A program made the position numbers and the translations under genes. 64,000 nucleotides of DNA, from the NCBI RefSeq assembly GCF_000612445.1, contig NZ_BALC01000003.1, positions 124,001 through 188,000 of the forward strand, given 5' to 3'. This stretch comes from Liquorilactobacillus sucicola DSM 21376 = JCM 15457 (lineage in GTDB: Bacteria > Bacillota > Bacilli > Lactobacillales > Lactobacillaceae). Numbering within the stretch: position 1 is the stretch's first letter; every line of letters begins with the position of its first letter. Below the pieces are notes generated by a model that saw only the letters and a list, made by a program, of their open reading frames with translations, did not search any database and was not told the origin of the DNA. Shown one piece after another: positions 7,753-16,633 of the stretch.

Positions 7753-10674
7753 TATTACGAAAGACGAATTGCAGTCTGCTGTTTTGAACGGCTATGTCGA
7801 TCAGCAGCAGAACTATGCTGCGGCAGAGTTTTCACCCCAACTACTGAATAATGTGAACCAAGAAACGGTCTGGGAGCATATCAGATATGAGTTAAACAAC
7901 TGTTCGAGTTTTACTTTTGCGGTTGCCTTTATTACTGTTGATATGCTGACACCGCTTAAAGCTGTCCTAGCAGATCTTAAGGTGCACGGTGTTTACGGGA
8001 AAATCTTGACTTCGGATTATTTATATTTTAACCAACCCAAAGTTTTTACTGAGCTGTTGAAAATAGCTAATGTAGAGGTTAGAATTGCTCAACAGTCGGG
8101 CTTTCATGCTAAGGGATACTTGTTTGAACATACTGACCAGAACTATCAATCTGTAATTATTGGCAGTTCAAATCTGACAAGGGCTGCATTGCTTCAGAAT
8201 TATGAATGGAACATGCGTTTTACTTCATATGCGGCAGGAGCTGTTACTAATCAGATCAGTTCGGAGATTGCGCATGCTTGGGAAGAAGCTGTTCCGTTAA
8301 CTGTTCAATGGGTGACCAGATATGAACAGCTTTTCGATGAAAAAGCCACGGTGGCTGCCGAAAAAAGAGTATCTATCATCAATGAACAAAGCGCCCCATA
8401 TGAGATGCAGGCGAAGATTATTCCTAATAAAATGCAACAACATGCTTTACAAAAACTGCAAGAATTGCGTCAAACGGGTGAACAGCGGGGATTAATTATT
8501 TCCGCTACAGGGACAGGTAAGACATACTTAGGAGCGTTTGATGTCAAGCAGTTTAAGCCGCGACGTTTTTTGTTTGTTGCTCACCGTGAACAAATCTTGC
8601 AAAAATCACGTGCGAGTTTTCGCAAAGTGCTTGGAGGAAATGCAAGTGATTACGGTATCTTGTCTGGTCATCATGCGGATAAAAAGGCAAAGTATCTATT
8701 TGCCACAATTCAAACACTTTCCAAACCAGACAATATGAAGTATTTTTCACCAGAAGAGTTCGATTATATTCTTGTGGATGAGGCTCACAGAACAGGTTCC
8801 GAGAGTTACCGTCATTTCTTAAAATATTTTAAGCCGAAATTCTGTTTGGGTATGACTGCGACACCTGAACGAACTGATGATTTTAATATATACCAGCTGT
8901 TTGATTATAATATTGCATATGAGATCAGATTACAGGACGCTTTGAACGAACAGATGCTGACACCATTTCATTATGTTGGATTGCAGGATTATGAATATCA
9001 AGGAAAACTGATTGATGACAAAGCAGTTTTGCGACATTTGGCTTCTGCAGAACGTGTTGATTATGTTTTGCAGCAGTTGGAATATTACGGTTACTCAGGT
9101 GATAAAGTTCATGGACTGATCTTCTGCAGTCGGCAACAGGAAGCGTATGAATTGGCCAAGATAATGACAAATAGAGGTCATCCGACCGTTGCTCTTACAG
9201 ATGAAACGATCAAAACTCGTGAAAAAACAATTACAATGCTTGAAAAAGGTCAGATTGAGTATATTGTGACCGTCAATATCTTTAATGAAGGTATTGATAT
9301 ACCATGCCTTAACCAAATTGTAATGTTGCGTAATACACAGTCGAGTATCGTTTTTATCCAGCAGCTTGGACGAGGTCTGCGCAAATTTGCACATAAAGAA
9401 TTTGTGACAATTTTGGATTTTATTGGTAACTATAAGAATAATTATTTGATACCAATGGCCTTGACTGGTGATAGGTCACGCAGCAAGGATAATGCCCGTG
9501 CTGAGATCAGCTTGCAGCCAACAATTGGGATCTCCACGATCAATTTTACCGAAGTTGCCCGGCAACAGATCTATGCTTCACTGCAAAATGCCAAACTTGA
9601 TTCATTGATGGAAATGCGCAAGGACTACTATGAACTTAAAAACAAAATTGGAAGAGTACCATTGCTGCGCGATTTCGAAAAATACGGATCAATTGATCCG
9701 CTTGTTTTTGCAAACAATAACCTTCTCCCCAATTATTATCATTTTCTCTTGAAGATGAAAGAAAATGTTAAATTGACAGTTTATCAAGATAAAGTATTAT
9801 ATTTTTTAACAAAAGAATTATTGAATGGGATGCGCTGTCACGAATTATTGCTACTGCAAGAATTAATGCGGCATGGAACAGTAACAGAAGCATGTTTTTT
9901 TAAACTGCTGCGTTCGAAAAATTGTTATTTAAACGAAGATGTTTTAGGATCGGTCGATAGAATATTAGGCTTAGACTTCTTTCACGTTAAGGCCGGCAAA
10001 GAGTTTAAGTCAGTTAAATATGGCGGTCAGCGTTAGTTTTCCATGAAAAAGGCAATTATCGTCTGCGATCGCAGCTTCAGACAGAGCTTAATGCAAATTC
10101 ATTGTTTAAGAAATTATTTATGGATGTTATTGAAACAGGACTTGTCAAAACTAAGAATTTTGATCACACGGTTCCGTTTACGCTCTATAAAAAGTATACG
10201 CGCAAAGATGTTTGCCGCCTTTTGAATTGGAAAAAAGATGTGAGTGCACCGATGTATGGCTATCGTGTTGGTAAGGATACATGTCCTATTTTTATAACTT
10301 ATACTAAGGATAATAGCGGTAAACGTAAGGGAGAAAATTACGAGAATGAATTTTTGAGCACCTCTGTTGTGCGCTGGTTTACGCGCAGCCCGCGGCATCT
10401 TTATTCAGATGAGGTTCGAAGACTGCTGGAAAAGGACGAAGCAGGTGAACCTATTGTTAAAATTCATTTATTTATTAAAAAAAGTGATGCCGAGGGGAAA
10501 GACTTCTTTTACTTGGGTGAATGCAAGATAATCGAAAGTTCTGCATCTGAGAAGATGATTTTGGGGAAAAATGGACATAAGAAAGCAATTGTTGCCTTAG
10601 ACTTGCGCCTCAAAACACCTGTTCAATACCGGTATTTTACGATGCTCACCAATGATGATAACAAAAATAATTGA
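7745..10674 (+). CDS. PLD-domain DEAD/DEAH helicase with DUF3427 (single-base frameshift)
   Basis: This is a large three-module protein of about 976 residues when restored. Residues ~35-170 form a phospholipase-D-like nuclease fold (FHAKGYLFE ... VIIGSSNLTRAAL, one HKD-type half-site). A superfamily 2 helicase core follows, with motif I SATGTGKT (~256), motif II VDEAH (~343), motif III GMTATPER and motif VI QQLGRGLRK (~540). The C-terminal ~300 residues match DUF3427. As sequenced, the frame stops at 10036; one T seems missing near 10030, after which ALVFHEKGNYRL and the rest of DUF3427 continue to a stop at 10674. Proteins with this architecture are widespread but poorly understood; repair or defence roles are inference. 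Confidence 0.8.
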
Positions 10675-10701
10675 CTAATGATATCTATATGATATCATTA
10701 G
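10671..10701 (+). promoter_or_regulatory. Promoter with perfect palindromic operator before the RHH gene
   Basis: TTGACT (10671-10676) and TATCAT (10693-10698) form a promoter with 16-bp spacing. Between and across them lies CTAATGATATC-TATAT-GATATCATTAG (10675-10701), an 11-bp perfect inverted repeat with a 5-bp centre. The next gene encodes a ribbon-helix-helix protein, so autoregulation is a natural inference. The helicase stop codon lies inside the -35 box. Confidence 0.75.
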
Positions 10702-10752
10702 AATATCAAATGGAATGACTCAAACTTGCAAGGAAGTGATCTTCTGGAGAAG

Positions 10753-11088
10753 ATGGCAACATTTCTATTGCGTTTGCCGCAAGGCTTAAAAAAGAAGCTT
10801 GAGACACATGCAAAGGAACAGAATAGGAGTGTCAACAGCTTGCTGCAGACGATGATAGAAGATGAGCTGGGGCTGACTGATAAGCCTGCAACTTCACTTG
10901 AACATCGTCAATTTATCGGACAAGTTGTTTCAAGTGAACAAATTGATCAAGATAATGGATTGGTACAGGTCAACGGCATCTTTTATCGCTACTTGATCGA
11001 AAGTAATTTAGATGTTGATCTAACCAAGAGTTACATCGTGATTGAAGCTAATGGCAACATATTAACGCTCAGGCCAGTCGAACTTTAG
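10753..11088 (+). CDS. Ribbon-helix-helix DNA-binding protein with NfeD-like C-terminal domain
   Basis: This is a 111-residue protein in two parts. Residues 1-~40 (MATFLLRLPQGLKKKLETHA, then NRSVNSLLQTMIEDEL) have the strand-helix-helix pattern of Arc/MetJ ribbon-helix-helix DNA-binding domains. Residues ~52-111 (IGQVVSS ... NGLVQVNGIFYRY ... YIVIEANGNILTLRPVEL) resemble the small OB-like C-terminal domain of NfeD proteins, which partner with stomatins. The ATG at 10753 has GGAG only three bases away, while AAGGAAGTGAT is twelve bases away; a TTG at 10726 is an alternative start. It is followed 31 bases later by a stomatin gene, matching known nfeD-SPFH pairing, but the DNA-binding head is unusual. 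Confidence 0.65.
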   Translation: MATFLLRLPQGLKKKLETHAKEQNRSVNSLLQTMIEDELGLTDKPATSLEHRQFIGQVVSSEQIDQDNGLVQVNGIFYRYLIESNLDVDLTKSYIVIEANGNILTLRPVEL

Positions 11089-11119
11089 ACTTGTTCAGCG
11101 CAACAGGGGGAGTTTTACA

Positions 11120-11935
11120 GTGTTTGGAATTAAAATCGTACAGCAGAACTGCCAAGGATTAGTGGAGACATTGGGAAAATATCGGAGAAATGTTGAAGCA
11201 GGGCTGCATTTCTATATTCCTTTAGTCCAACGAATCAGGTCAGTTAATTTAGCAATGAGACCGTTACAACTGTCTCAATATTCTGTTATCACTAAAGATA
11301 ATGCCGACATCAAGGCAAGCGTCACGCTTAATTACCATGTTACTGATGCACAGAAATACACTTATGAAAATACGGATTCAGTTGAATCAATGGCTCAGTT
11401 AGTACGCGGACATTTGCGCGATATTATCGGCCGGTTGGATCTAACGGATGCTCTAGGATCAACCTCCAAAATTAATGCTGATCTTGCCGCTGCAATTGGT
11501 GATTTGACGAATGTTTATGGAATCAACGTCGATCGGGTCAATATTGATGAACTGACTCCATCTACCGCGATCCAAGAGGCAATGGATAAGCAGTTGACCG
11601 CTGATCGAGAACGTATTGCAACGATTGCCAAAGCACAGGGACAAGCACAAAATATCAAATTGACGACAGATGCTCAGAATAGAGCGCTCATTGAAACTGC
11701 CCAAGCACAGGCGCAAGCAACAAAAACACGCGCAGATGCAGAAAGCTATCGGATTAACAAGATTCAAAACAGTTTGAAAGATGTTAATAGTAATTACTTC
11801 AAGGATCAAAGTATTCATGCATTTGAAGGATTGGCGAGTTCCAATACAAATCTTGTTGTTTTATCCAAGGATGAAATAACGACTTTGGGACAGGTCCCAG
11901 TGATTAAAAAAATGTTGGACCAAGAAAAAAGCTAA
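11120..11935 (+). CDS. SPFH/band 7 (stomatin-like) protein
   Basis: This is a 271-residue SPFH-domain protein. The band 7 fold covers about residues 10-170 (FGIKIVQQNCQGLVETLGKY, AGLHFYIPLVQRI, ITKDNADIKASVTLNYHV). It is followed by an Ala/Gln-rich coiled coil (AKAQGQAQNIKL..., AQAQAQATKTRADAES) typical of oligomerising stomatins. There is no clear N-terminal transmembrane segment, so membrane contact would be peripheral or through a hydrophobic hairpin. Start is GTG at 11120 behind a run of five G. Such proteins scaffold membrane microdomains. The gene is second in an operon with the RHH/NfeD-like protein and ends at a terminator. Confidence 0.8.
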   Translation: MFGIKIVQQNCQGLVETLGKYRRNVEAGLHFYIPLVQRIRSVNLAMRPLQLSQYSVITKDNADIKASVTLNYHVTDAQKYTYENTDSVESMAQLVRGHLRDIIGRLDLTDALGSTSKINADLAAAIGDLTNVYGINVDRVNIDELTPSTAIQEAMDKQLTADRERIATIAKAQGQAQNIKLTTDAQNRALIETAQAQAQATKTRADAESYRINKIQNSLKDVNSNYFKDQSIHAFEGLASSNTNLVVLSKDEITTLGQVPVIKKMLDQEKS

Positions 11936-11997
11936 GGTAGTCAGTTTGAATGACAGTTTTTAAATGAATAATATTTTGCTTAGTACTGGATAGAGTA

Positions 11998-12045
11998 AGG
12001 TGCGCCTGCTGCAAGGTTTTCTTGTTAGGGCACGCCTTTTTTTGA
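11998..12045 (+). terminator. Terminator of the RHH-stomatin operon
   Basis: AAGGTGCGCC pairs with GGCACGCCTT across a loop that contains a second short stem, followed by T7. Confidence 0.8.
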
Positions 12046-12105
12046 TATTTCAATAATCGAATCTGCAATGCTACAATGGGAGCGGCTAAGATAGGGGGAG
12101 TTAGG

Positions 12106-12696
12106 GTGCCAAAACCAAATTATAACGAAATAAATGAGAGAATCTGTAAGGATCCACAAAATATTGAATACACGTATCGCGGAATTAAACCGCTTTACTA
12201 TGCAAATCCACGAGCTAAGATTTTAATTATCGGACAAGCACCTGGGAAAAAAGCGCAAAATACGCATATTATCTGGAATGATGCCAGTGGAGTCAGGTTG
12301 CGAAAGTGGTTGGGTGTCTCAGACGAGACATTCTATAATTCGGGGGAAATTGCCGTTTTACCAATGGATTTTTATTTTCCGGGAAAGGGTAAAGCAGGGG
12401 ATCTTCCGCCTAGAAAGGGGTTCGCAGCTAGATGGCACCCGCTGTTATTAAAAACGATGCCCAATATTCAACTTACAATCTTAGTTGGAAGCTATGCAGT
12501 TAAGTATTATTTACATTTGAAAAGTTCCGCAAAACTGACGGATACGGTTCGTGAGTATCAACATTACCTGCCAAAATATTTTCCGATAGTTCACCCTTCT
12601 CCACGTAATCAGATATGGATGGCAAGAAACCCATGGTTTGCTGCCGAAGTATTGCCTTCTTTGAAAGCTAAAACAAAGATGTTTTTAAAAAAATAA
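12106..12696 (+). CDS. Uracil-DNA glycosylase family protein
   Basis: This protein of 196 residues has the uracil-DNA glycosylase superfamily fold. Motif 1 is IIGQAPGKKA (about residues 45-54) and motif 2 is HPSPRNQIW (~165), with the central segment GAVLPMDFYFPGKGK-like (IAVLPMDFYFPGKG). It would excise uracil or another damaged base, or act in a related role, since the single-domain relatives are not all biochemically proven. I take the GTG at 12106 as the start because GGGGGAG precedes it by six bases; an ATG at 12076 has no site. A TACAAT hexamer near 12071 may be its -10. Confidence 0.8.
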   Translation: MPKPNYNEINERICKDPQNIEYTYRGIKPLYYANPRAKILIIGQAPGKKAQNTHIIWNDASGVRLRKWLGVSDETFYNSGEIAVLPMDFYFPGKGKAGDLPPRKGFAARWHPLLLKTMPNIQLTILVGSYAVKYYLHLKSSAKLTDTVREYQHYLPKYFPIVHPSPRNQIWMARNPWFAAEVLPSLKAKTKMFLKK

Positions 12697-12815
12697 AGAA
12701 GAAGACTATCCCGTTTTCCTAGTGGCTGGATGCAATGTCAAAAAATTGAGTAGTAATTTTCAAAGGGCTATTTTAACATAATGGGCGTAGTCAGCACGAA
12801 AATGGAGGCAGAAGA

Positions 12816-14921
12816 ATGACATTTGTTTATTCAATAATTTTATTGATTGCGGCGGTAATTCTGGCAAATTTTGTTGCACAGAAATTCACAGCTGTACCGC
12901 AATCTATCTGGCAGATTATTATGGGACTGGTATGCGCGATGACGCCCTCACTATCCAGTTACATAGTTAATTTAGATCCGGAATGGTTCATGATGCTGAT
13001 CATAGCACCACTGCTTTTTTTCGAAGGGCAGCAGACTCAAGGAAGGACCATTTCACAAAATATAAGAAATATTCTGCGGCTCTCAGTCATTCTGGCATTA
13101 ATAACGATGATTATCATAGGGTGGGGTGTCCATCATTTTATGAACTGGCCTTTAGCAATAGCACTTGCCCTTGCTGCAATCGTGACCCCAACGGATGCGA
13201 CGGCTCTAAACTCTGTTAATAAAGGATTGACTATGCCTAAGAAGGTTCTTCGTTCACTAAATCTCGAGTCAATGTTCAACGATGCTACTGGAATCGTTGC
13301 GTTAGAGCTGGCGCTTGTCTGGATCAATACAGGGCATCTTTCAGTGGGCGAGATATTACTAAAATTTGCTTTTGTTGCGGTCGGTGGTATTATTTTTGGC
13401 TTAGCAACAGGTTTCTTAGCTATTCAATTACGTAAATATCTATTACGAAAGCAATTCGATGATATGACAGCGCAAGTTATGCTGCAACTGCTGACGCCGC
13501 TGGTGATTTACGTGGTGGCTGAAAGAATTGGGGTCTCTGGAATTATTGCGGCCGTGATTGCGGGGATTATTCATCATGAGGAACGCAGTCGAACACTGCT
13601 AGTTTCTTCACAAATGAATAATTTGATCACACAATTGTGGAAAGTTATCACGCAGCTTTTGAATGGTGTTGTTTTTGTTATTTTAGGGCTGAGTCTAGTG
13701 CCAATTTTGAAGAATATTTTTGCCCTTAAGTTGGAAGAAAGCATCAGAATAATTATAACGGCGTTCTTTATTTATACAGGGATGCTGCTGTTAAGATACT
13801 TTTATGCACTTTATGATGCTAAGCGGTTAAACAAGGGAATTCCCGACAATGTTTTTAAAGATGCTCTTGTTTTCTCTTTAGGGGGTGTTCATGGGACGGT
13901 AACACTCGCAATGGCTTTCTCATTGCCGCTTTTTCTGAGTGACCACCATGTTTTTGCAATAAGAGGCGACATCGTAACGATTTCAGCACTGGTCATTCTC
14001 TTTAGTTTACTCGTCCCGTTGTTGCTGCTGCCCAAAATTTTACCAAAAGAGCAAAAAAATTTTGCTGTCAATGAGCTGGATCAGGCATACAGTGAGATCG
14101 TCAATGCTGCGCTGGCGTATATCAACACGCTAGAGCTTTCAGATGACCGAAAACGACAGTTGACGAGCAGAGTACAGACACAGCTGGGTTATAAATATAA
14201 TAGGGATCCTAGGGCTTGGCAGCAAGCAAGTGAGCAATTAAATGGTGTCCGCAGCCAAGCAGTTGAGAATGCGATCAAGGATGGTTTGCTTTCAGCCGAT
14301 GCAATCAAGCTCTGGGATATAATGAATGAAGGCAAAAAACATAATGTTAAAAATGTCAAAAAAAGAATCATGTATTGGCATATGCTGAGCCGCTTCTCCG
14401 GAAAAATACTGGAACTGTTTTTAACGACAAAGCAAAGAGAACATTATCAAGTGAGGAAGTATCGGCGCCGAATCAAAAAGCTTGAGCGAAAAGAAATAGT
14501 AGCAAATGAGGAAGAAAAGCCATTTTTACAGGCTAAAATTACTAAGGTTGAAAGAAAGATATCAGTTATCCAAATTTATGGAAATGACTCTCAAAAGGAT
14601 CGCTGGCTGAAGGCTCTTCAGGAGCTTGATGATGCCACAGCTGATGATGTTAGCCGCTTTGTTGCTGAATTTGATAAGAAGAACACAGACAAGGGAATAG
14701 TTGTAGCTTTACGTGAAAAAATTGCTAATGAAAAGTTAAGTGTGCAAAATCAGCTTAGTGTTGAAACACAACAAAATGCAGACCTGATAAATATTTTGCA
14801 GTTTGAGCTAGGTTTTATAAAAGACCGCCATGCAGAAGGCAAGTATAGTACAGACTTGACAAAGGTCTTGTATGATGACATTATTGCTGCTCAAAGCATT
14901 ATTCTAGAGGTTGGTGCGTGA
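12816..14921 (+). CDS. CPA1-family Na+/H+ antiporter (NhaP-like)
   Basis: This 701-residue protein has an N-terminal membrane domain of about 12 helices (residues 1-~410). The ion-site motifs are visible: IVTPTDATALN near residue 128 and LESMFNDATGIV near 150. A later helix carries GGVHGTVTLAMAFSLPL. The remaining ~290 residues are hydrophilic and strongly charged with predicted coiled-coil character, a cytoplasmic regulatory tail seen in NhaP/YjcE antiporters. It exchanges Na+ or K+ for H+ across the cytoplasmic membrane. ATG 12816 follows ATGGAGGCAGAAGA. It is monocistronic, ended by the terminator at 14934. Confidence 0.88.
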   Translation: MTFVYSIILLIAAVILANFVAQKFTAVPQSIWQIIMGLVCAMTPSLSSYIVNLDPEWFMMLIIAPLLFFEGQQTQGRTISQNIRNILRLSVILALITMIIIGWGVHHFMNWPLAIALALAAIVTPTDATALNSVNKGLTMPKKVLRSLNLESMFNDATGIVALELALVWINTGHLSVGEILLKFAFVAVGGIIFGLATGFLAIQLRKYLLRKQFDDMTAQVMLQLLTPLVIYVVAERIGVSGIIAAVIAGIIHHEERSRTLLVSSQMNNLITQLWKVITQLLNGVVFVILGLSLVPILKNIFALKLEESIRIIITAFFIYTGMLLLRYFYALYDAKRLNKGIPDNVFKDALVFSLGGVHGTVTLAMAFSLPLFLSDHHVFAIRGDIVTISALVILFSLLVPLLLLPKILPKEQKNFAVNELDQAYSEIVNAALAYINTLELSDDRKRQLTSRVQTQLGYKYNRDPRAWQQASEQLNGVRSQAVENAIKDGLLSADAIKLWDIMNEGKKHNVKNVKKRIMYWHMLSRFSGKILELFLTTKQREHYQVRKYRRRIKKLERKEIVANEEEKPFLQAKITKVERKISVIQIYGNDSQKDRWLKALQELDDATADDVSRFVAEFDKKNTDKGIVVALREKIANEKLSVQNQLSVETQQNADLINILQFELGFIKDRHAEGKYSTDLTKVLYDDIIAAQSIILEVGA

Positions 14922-14933
14922 GGAAACTGCGGT

Positions 14934-14976
14934 GTTGCAAACGAAAACTTATGCTTTTTCGTGCAACTTTATTGTT
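14934..14976 (+). terminator. Terminator after the antiporter gene
   Basis: GTTGCA...CGAAAA pairs with TTTTCG...TGCAAC (14934-14967), followed by TTTATTGTTT. Confidence 0.7.
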
Positions 14977-15023
14977 TAGCGAGAGGTACTGATAAAAAAT
15001 TTTGGTATTTGCCCATTAATAAT

Positions 15024-15052
15024 TTGCAAATTAAACAAAAGCAAGGTAGAAT
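15024..15052 (+). promoter_or_regulatory. Promoter of the Cys leader-metA-like transcript
   Basis: TTGCAA (15024-15029), 17-bp spacer, TAGAAT (15047-15052). Transcription would start near 15059, just ahead of the leader peptide. Confidence 0.7.
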
Positions 15053-15087
15053 CTAATTACAAATAATATTACAGGTGGGGTTTAGAG

Positions 15088-15198
15088 ATGAAAGCTTTTA
15101 ACGCAAAAACAGAACAAAACTGTTGTTGTCGTATTTCGTGCGAAAGCATTTGGAATACGTCTGTTTTGGGATGTTGCTGTTTCTGCGTTGGCAGTTAG
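15088..15198 (+). CDS. Cysteine-rich leader peptide (attenuation)
   Basis: This is a 36-codon open frame with an excellent ribosome binding site (AGGTGGGG, seven bases before ATG). Eight of 36 residues are Cys, arranged as CCC at 12-14, C18, CCC at 29-31 and C33. It begins MKAFNAKTEQN and ends CVGS. It resembles no structural protein; runs of one amino acid directly before a terminator hairpin are the hallmark of a leader peptide that senses charged tRNA, here tRNA-Cys. It precedes a MetA/serine-acetyltransferase-like gene, which would make product-feedback sense. Function is inference from architecture; the sequence and codons are directly seen. Confidence 0.8.
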   Translation: MKAFNAKTEQNCCCRISCESIWNTSVLGCCCFCVGS

Positions 15199-15272
15199 CA
15201 AACTCGTCTTCTAAAATAGCAATTCTATGCTTTAAGGCACGAATCTCAGTAGGAGGTTGGTGCCTTTTTTGT
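15138..15272 (+). promoter_or_regulatory. Attenuator: antiterminator and terminator
   Basis: The terminator stem pairs AAGGCAC and AATCTC (15234-15247) with GAGGTT and GTGCCTT (15253-15266), with one G-G mismatch and an AGTAG loop, then T6. A competing structure pairs GTGC and AAAGCAT inside the leader reading frame (15138-15149) with ATGCTTT and GCAC (15227-15240), which is the left arm of the terminator. A ribosome held at the first Cys triplet (15121-15129) would leave most of the antiterminator arm free, while one that finishes the peptide would let the terminator form. Confidence 0.75.
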
Positions 15273-15343
15273 ATCCAGAGATGGATTGCTGAAAGTGGGA
15301 TTAGTAAATCTGATATGAGGATAGCATATAAAGGAGAAGCATG

Positions 15344-16183
15344 ATGAAAAAGCAGGAGAAGGTAAAAATTGGGATACTCAATTTGATGCACAACAAGAAA
15401 GAATCGCAGCAACAATTTGCGAAGGTGTTGACTGATGGAGCTGAACCCGTTGAATTAACTTTTTATTATCCGGCGACCCACTATAACGAGCGGCCTGTCC
15501 CAGCGGAGCTGCGGCGAATTGCTAAACCTTTAGATTTAGAAGAAGTCAAACACTTAGATGCATTTATCATTTCTGGGGCACCTATCGAGAAGCTCGCTTT
15601 TGAAGAAGTCCGTTATATAGCTGAGGTGAAAGCTCTACTTGACGTATTAGCAGAAAATGATATTGAACAGCTTTATGTTTGCTGGGGAGCAATGGCTGCG
15701 CTCAATTATTTCTACGGAATACAGAAAAGGATATTGCCAGCCAAGGTTTTCGGTGTTTATCCGAATGCGATTCAAAGTGAGAGCAACTTATTGTTTGGAA
15801 TGCCGGCTGGTTTTCCAGCACCACATGCACGCTATGCTGAGATGGATCACAAGCAGATTGCTGAACATGACGACCTTGCCCTTTTATCTTCAGATATGAA
15901 AGGTCATTTGACGTTAGTTGAAGCAGCAGCGGCAAAACAGACATTTCTATTTTCGCACTTAGAGTATGACAAAGATGCTCTTTTGAAGGAGTATCAGCGA
16001 GAAGCTGCAGCATACCCAGAGGCCAAACAGAAGCCAGCCCGACCTGAATATTATTTTAAATATCCTGAAAAACTTGAGGAACCTGTCTTCAGTTGGAAAA
16101 AAACGCAAAGGAGGTTTTATAGTAATTGGCTTAAACAAGTAAGTATTGCGAAAAATCAGAATATTTTAGCGTTTGAGCACTGA
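15344..16183 (+). CDS. Homoserine O-succinyl/acetyltransferase-family protein (possible serine acetyltransferase)
   Basis: This is a 279-residue cytoplasmic acyltransferase of the MetA (HTS) family. The nucleophile Cys lies in YVCWGAMAALNYFYGI (about residue 109), and the later segment FSHLEYDKDAL carries the His and Glu expected of the catalytic triad. Annotated relatives acylate homoserine for methionine synthesis. However, in lactobacilli of the casei group an HTS-family protein is known to act as serine acetyltransferase for cysteine synthesis, and the Cys-rich attenuator directly upstream favours that role here. The second ATG (15344) has AAGGAG at better spacing than 15341. A terminator follows immediately. 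Confidence 0.75.
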   Translation: MKKQEKVKIGILNLMHNKKESQQQFAKVLTDGAEPVELTFYYPATHYNERPVPAELRRIAKPLDLEEVKHLDAFIISGAPIEKLAFEEVRYIAEVKALLDVLAENDIEQLYVCWGAMAALNYFYGIQKRILPAKVFGVYPNAIQSESNLLFGMPAGFPAPHARYAEMDHKQIAEHDDLALLSSDMKGHLTLVEAAAAKQTFLFSHLEYDKDALLKEYQREAAAYPEAKQKPARPEYYFKYPEKLEEPVFSWKKTQRRFYSNWLKQVSIAKNQNILAFEH

Positions 16184-16217
16184 GTATAGAAGACAGATGC
16201 CGTCTCCTATGCTCAGT
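16179..16217 (+). terminator. Terminator after the MetA-like gene
   Basis: A 16-bp stem (ACTGAGTATAGAAGAC with GTCTCCTATGCTCAGT, G-U pairs) begins inside the stop codon; the T stretch after it is weak. Confidence 0.6.
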
Positions 16218-16242
16218 CTGCGGGACTTTTGATTAAAAAAAC

Positions 16243-16566
16243 TTGACAATTTCCCCGATTAAGTTAAAATACGATTATAATTAACTGTATGAACGATAAA
16301 CATATTGAAGGGCAGAGTACAGGTTGAATTCATGAAGAGAGCTTCTGGTTGGTGCGAAGAAGTGTGATGAAGACTTGGAATATGGGCTTGGAATGGCAGC
16401 GGTGATAGTTAGCCACTGACGGGATTGCAACCGTTAAAGATGCAAGGATATACTTGGTACAAGAGGGTGTATCTTAGCGAGATAGTTCGTGTGAGCGGGC
16501 TGTGAATAAAGGTGGCATCACGGAAAAGCATCCGTCCTTTTTAGGGGACGGGTGTTTTTTTATACA
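16243..16566 (+). promoter_or_regulatory. T-box riboswitch (methionine type) with promoter
   Basis: The promoter is TTGACA (16243-16248) with TAAAAT (16265-16270). A stem I region holds a GGTGCGA apical-loop motif near 16361. The conserved T-box AAAGGTGGCATCACGG is at 16508-16523. The terminator pairs GCATCCGTCC with GGGACGGGTG and runs into T residues. An ATG within GGAATATGGGC (~16376-16386) is a plausible specifier, agreeing with the methionine transporter genes downstream. Uncharged tRNA-Met would favour readthrough. Confidence 0.88.
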
Positions 16567-16633
16567 AAATATTAGTAAATAGCATTTATCTGTTTTTATT
16601 CGCATTCAAAAAAAGTGTAGAGGAGAAAGAATA

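Noticed and set aside
10043-10225. A separate small gene between the helicase and DUF3427 segments
   Set aside because: The region continues the helicase/DUF3427 protein once one base is restored; the small frame is off-frame to it.
15123-15344. A 73-codon plus-strand frame overlapping the Cys leader and attenuator
   Set aside because: It lacks a clear ribosome site and spans the terminator; the ATG 15088 frame in this region is far better supported.
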